Part shown: positions 20,930 to 24,354 of the stretch, one piece after another | How the letters are laid out: the number at the start of each line of letters is the position of its first letter | Numbering within the stretch: the stretch's first letter is position 1 | Assembly (NCBI GenBank): GCA_030655095.1 | Contig: JAURWF010000030.1 | Span: forward strand, 1-24,354 | Reading direction: 5' to 3' | From: a bacterium | Lineage (GTDB): Bacteria > Patescibacteriota > Patescibacteriia > Patescibacteriales > GWC2-42-12 | Length of the DNA stretch: 24,354 nucleotides | The notes under the pieces: generated by a model | The model's input: only the letters and a program-made list of their open reading frames with translations | What the model was told of the DNA's origin: nothing | Database searches by the model: none | Program-made: the position numbers and the translations under genes

Positions 20930-22015
20930 CTAAGTTTTGATTCTCCTTAAATACACGCTCTCAATTAGTCCAATAGCCGAAAGCATCACCACCATCGAAC
21001 TGCCACCGTAGCTCAAAAATGCCAAGGGTACTCCCGCAACGGGCATAACACCAATATTCATGCCAACGTTTATGAAAAATTGAAAAAATAGAATTGATAG
21101 AATTCCCAATGTTAGCAGATAGCCAAAATTATCCCGCGCCAGCCGAGCGGTTTCTTTCATACGCCAAAAAATAATTCCGAAAAGCACAAAAATCGCCATT
21201 GCGCCTACTAAGCCCAGTTCTTCGGTAATTACAGAAAAAATAAAATCGGTGTGTTTTTCTGGCAAAAAATTCAATTGCGACTGTGAGCCATGACCCAATC
21301 CACTGCCAAATATTCCGCCTGAACCAACCGCGATAGTCGCTTGAATCACATTATACCCACTACCCATCGGATCATTCTGGGGTTTTATGAAATTTATTAT
21401 CCGATCTTTTTGGTAATCTTTGAGAAAAAACCAACTAGATGATGTTGCCATGATTCCAAAAATCAAAAGCAGAGCTAAGTTTTTTTTGTTGAGCCCTGAA
21501 GCCAAGAGAAGTGTGAGCCAACTAGCCAAAATTATTGTTGCAGACCCTAAATCTGGCTGTTTCATAATGAGAAAAATCGGAACAAAAATAAGCACAATAG
21601 AAGCAATTATTCGCACAACTATACTCAGCTGAGTCTTTTTTTTGCTCAAAAAACTAGCTAAAAAAATAACAATGATAATTTTGGCAAGTTCTACTGGTTG
21701 AAAGTTAAAGAAAAAAAACTCCAGCCAACCCGTATTGCCTTTAACCGTTTTTCCGAATAGGATAACCACCGTCAAAATGATAAGCATCAAAAAATATAAT
21801 TTGGTGCTATGCGAATTTAGTAATCGATAATCAAAAAAAGACAAAAAAAACATCGCTCCGATGCCGATGATAATAGAAATTATTTGTTTTTGAAAATTTG
21901 CCGGATTGAAAGTTGCCCCAGAAAAAGAAACGCTGTAGATTATTAGCAAGCTAATAATAAGAAGCAGGCTTATTGAAATTATCAAAACCCAATCCAGCTT
22001 GAAAAGTTTATTCAT
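20930..22015 (-). CDS. rodA: SEDS peptidoglycan glycosyltransferase RodA
   Basis: 361 residues, about ten transmembrane helices. SEDS signatures in order: NTGWLEFFFFNFQPVELAKI, KQPDLGSATIILASWL, GSGYNVIQATIAVGSGGI and GSGLGHGSQSQLNFLPEKHT with the invariant DFIFSVITEELG, and NVGMNIGVMPVAGVPLAFLS followed by YGGSSM near the C-terminus. It polymerises lipid II for cell elongation with a partner transpeptidase. RodA is preferred over FtsW because of length and the GVPLAFLSYGGSS form, but FtsW cannot be excluded. It starts one base after the gene upstream, so both are in one operon. Confidence 0.9.
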   Translation of the reverse strand: MNKLFKLDWVLIISISLLLIISLLIIYSVSFSGATFNPANFQKQIISIIIGIGAMFFLSFFDYRLLNSHSTKLYFLMLIILTVVILFGKTVKGNTGWLEFFFFNFQPVELAKIIIVIFLASFLSKKKTQLSIVVRIIASIVLIFVPIFLIMKQPDLGSATIILASWLTLLLASGLNKKNLALLLIFGIMATSSSWFFLKDYQKDRIINFIKPQNDPMGSGYNVIQATIAVGSGGIFGSGLGHGSQSQLNFLPEKHTDFIFSVITEELGLVGAMAIFVLFGIIFWRMKETARLARDNFGYLLTLGILSILFFQFFINVGMNIGVMPVAGVPLAFLSYGGSSMVVMLSAIGLIESVYLRRIKT

Positions 22016-22016
22016 A

Positions 22017-22823
22017 CTAATATGTTCTCTTAAGGAAAGCTTCTGAATTGAAAATATTCACCTCGGCTTGAGCTTCCATCGTGCTCACTGTACCAGGAAA
22101 ACTGCTTGGCCAAGAAATTTTGAAGTCTCGATCCTCTCCTGCTTTAATTGTTTTCATTTCAGTAGAATTAAGAGCTATGACATTATCAGCTGAATCTTTT
22201 AATGCTATTTGTATTTTTATACTTCCAAAATCAAATGGACTACGATTGCGAAGTAAGCCTTGCGCATTAGCAAAGCCAATTCCATCAGAAATTTCGCTGT
22301 AATTTTTGTTGATAATTTGAATGTCTGGTTTTTCATAATAATCTTCAAATCTTATCCAGTCAGAACTAAATATTTTAAACTCTTGCGAAAAAGGAACGCT
22401 CGGCGCATCAATATTAGTTTCCACGACATATTTTTCTTCGCCTGGTAAAATAAAACTAGAACCTTTTTTGGTAGCGATAACACTGCCCGCCTCGTCTTTC
22501 AAATTTATTTCATAGGCAAAATTTTTGTCACCAAAAACTGCGTTTGGATTAGTCACTTTTGCATAAAAATCATATTTTCCTGAAATACCTGAAAAAACTA
22601 CCCCGATTTTTCCAATTTTCAAATCCTGAGCTATTATTGTGTTGCATTCTTTTTGACAAACTCCCCCGCAATCAATGCCTCGTTCATTTTGATTTTGTTT
22701 TCCATCTGTGCAAGTTTCTTCCGGTTTAAACGCAAAATAAAGACTGAATATAATCAGCAAAAGTAAAGTTGCGTAGACAGAAATTATAATATATTTTTTA
22801 CGCTCAGCAGTTTCTATTTCCAT
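22017..22823 (-). CDS. membrane-anchored extracytoplasmic protein of unknown function
   Basis: 268 residues. A short cytoplasmic N-terminus (MEIETAERKKY) and one transmembrane helix (about 11-32) precede a cysteine motif ETCTDGKQNQNERGIDCGG followed by VCQKEC (four cysteines), found just outside the membrane in many Patescibacteria surface proteins. The remainder looks beta-rich, with two Ig-like or DUF-type units (GKYDFYAKVTNPNAVFG and GLLRNRSPFDFGSIKIQI). It is translated immediately before rodA (one-base gap), suggesting a cell-envelope role. No Shine-Dalgarno. Confidence 0.7.
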   Translation of the reverse strand: MEIETAERKKYIIISVYATLLLLIIFSLYFAFKPEETCTDGKQNQNERGIDCGGVCQKECNTIIAQDLKIGKIGVVFSGISGKYDFYAKVTNPNAVFGDKNFAYEINLKDEAGSVIATKKGSSFILPGEEKYVVETNIDAPSVPFSQEFKIFSSDWIRFEDYYEKPDIQIINKNYSEISDGIGFANAQGLLRNRSPFDFGSIKIQIALKDSADNVIALNSTEMKTIKAGEDRDFKISWPSSFPGTVSTMEAQAEVNIFNSEAFLKRTY

Positions 22824-22949
22824 AAAAATATTCTAACATTTTTTTAAAAATAAATAAAGAGTCACAAAAAAAGAGCATTATTCTGGCGGCGGCCTACTCT
22901 CCCTCGTAAGAGGTACCATCGGCGCTGAAGTGCTTAACTGCTGAGCCCG

Positions 22950-23119
22950 TCCCCCACCATTTAAAGCCAAGTTAAATTCATAATTCTCGGCACTGGTCTA
23001 CTCTCCCTCGTAAGAGGTACCATCGACGCTGAAGTGCTTAACTACTGAGTTCGAAATGGGATCAGGTGGAACCACTTCGCTAGAAGCACCGAGAATTATA
23101 AATTTAAAATGGTGGGGGA
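22950..23119 (-). mobile_element. 170-bp cassette carrying a 5S rRNA gene, bounded by TCCCCCACCATTT inverted repeats
   Basis: TCCCCCACCATTT (22950-22962) and AAATGGTGGGGGA (23107-23119) are perfect 13-bp inverted repeats. They match the tRNA-Val cassette ends except C/T at one site. Between them lies an intact 5S gene. The cassette replaces the loop sequence TTCGA of the outer 5S. No protein is encoded. Confidence 0.65.
22984..23097 (-). rRNA. rrf: 5S ribosomal RNA (intact inner copy)
   Basis: Complete 5S: terminal helix AATTCTCGG/CCGAGAATT, then GCGAAGTGGTTCCACCTGAT, CCCATTTCGAACTCAG, TTAAGCACTTCAGCG, GATGGTACC and GAGAGTAG in canonical order. About 110 bases, transcribed on the minus strand after 23S. 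It is the only uninterrupted 5S in the window and probably the functional one. Confidence 0.9.
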
Positions 23120-23138
23120 TGATGAAGAATGGGATCAG

Positions 23139-23184
23139 CCCGCCTCGCGTCGACGAGCGAATCGTCTTCGCGAGTCGAGGCGGG
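23139..23184 (-). repeat. G+C-rich palindromic repeat inside the outer 5S gene
   Basis: 46 bases from CCCGCCTCGCGTCGACGAGC to CGCGAGTCGAGGCGGG, inserted exactly between GGGATCAG and GTGTAGCC, which are contiguous in the inner 5S. Same element as in the ftsH leader and uvrD. Confidence 0.85.
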
Positions 23185-23222
23185 GTGTAGCCACTTCGCT
23201 AGAGCCACCAAAATAATGCTCT

Positions 23223-23469
23223 CTTATATATTCTTTCAAAAAGCATTAATTACTGGAGAAAAAAACATGAAAAATACTACGGTCGTCATTATGAGGGTAA
23301 AAATTGTAAAAATAAACTTCAAACTTTCTTTATATTTTTTCATACAAAATGCTAATTTAGTAATTTCTAACTGCTAACCTACTAAATCACATAACACGCA
23401 GCACGCAACACGAATCAAATTCAAAGAATTGTTTCATGTTTTGTGTTTCATGTTACATGATAACCAAAA
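23223..23469 (-). other. 23S-5S spacer without tRNA
   Basis: About 250 A+T-rich bases. It contains direct low-complexity repeats of the type ACACGCAGCACGCAACACG and TTTCATGTTTTGTGTTTCAT, resembling text in the C-terminal linker of uvrD (6355-6450). No tRNA or convincing gene is seen. Confidence 0.5.

Positions 23470-24354
<885 letters not shown>

Larger units (their letters stand above)
22873..23222 (-). pseudogene. 5S rRNA gene split by two insertions (outer copy)
   Basis: On the minus strand the 5' part (23222-23185, GGTGGCTCTAGCGAAGTGG...) is followed by a palindromic insert, then CTGATCCCATT (23138-23128), then the cassette with the inner 5S, then the 3' part (22945-22873, CTCAGCAGTTAAGCACTTCAG...). 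The two ends pair over about 16 bp (GCATTATT...GGTGGC with GCCGCC...AATAATGC), followed by CTCTTTTTTT, so the outer helix doubles as a transcription terminator. Outside the inserts it differs from the inner 5S at only a few sites in the shared 3' segment. Confidence 0.8.

Overview
The window looks like chromosomal DNA from a Patescibacteria (Candidate Phyla Radiation) bacterium, probably of the Parcubacteria/Moranbacteria type. This is inferred from low G+C, the housekeeping gene set (rpsO, a PcrA/UvrD helicase, a single Xer recombinase, a LysM-CHAP hydrolase, rpsA-gmk-tilS-ftsH, rodA), tRNAs without encoded CCA, insertions in rRNA genes, and small G+C-rich palindromes spread through coding and non-coding DNA. 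TGA, TAA and TAG all appear to act as stops.

Layout. 1-3050 (minus strand): rpsO followed by small membrane proteins, an NYN nuclease and a DUF975 protein, plus a stand-alone nucleotidyltransferase. 3200-4245 (plus): a winged-helix/MNT nucleotidyltransferase and HEPN pair behind two tandem palindromic operators, lying between a 30-bp copy of the uvrD 5' end and uvrD itself. 4259-6592: uvrD/pcrA, carrying three in-frame palindromic repeat insertions. 6723-9013: a LysM-CHAP hydrolase and xer, divergently transcribed from back-to-back promoters. 9082-11078: a DUF4143 ATPase, tRNA-Val, tRNA-Ile2 and two paralogous microproteins ending in LPGDW. 11130-17038 (minus): rpsA-gmk-tilS-ftsH-membrane protein. 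17190-17340: a candidate structured RNA with its own promoter and terminator. 17420-20650: an accessory stretch of short genes with strong Shine-Dalgarno sites, a YkgJ-type cysteine-cluster protein and an IS1595-family element that truncates a gene. 20930-22823: rodA and an anchored extracytoplasmic protein. 22873-24354 (minus): the end of an rRNA operon, with a partial 23S and a remarkable 5S locus.

The most unusual structure is in the stable-RNA genes. An intact 5S gene sits inside a second 5S gene that is split by two insertions. The cassette carrying the inner 5S is bounded by the inverted repeat TCCCCCACCATTT. Nearly the same inverted repeat (TCCCCCACCACTT) bounds the tRNA-Val gene 12 kb away, which directly follows what looks like the 5' end of a broken tRNA. 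This suggests short cassettes that carry a structural RNA gene and land inside structural RNA genes.

Functional links within the window: TilS would make the lysidine needed by the tRNA-Ile2 encoded here; S1, S15, the rRNAs and Gmk serve translation and nucleotide supply; RodA and the LysM-CHAP protein serve the cell wall; FtsH handles membrane protein quality control. Most housekeeping genes lack a clear Shine-Dalgarno sequence, whereas the accessory short genes have strong ones.
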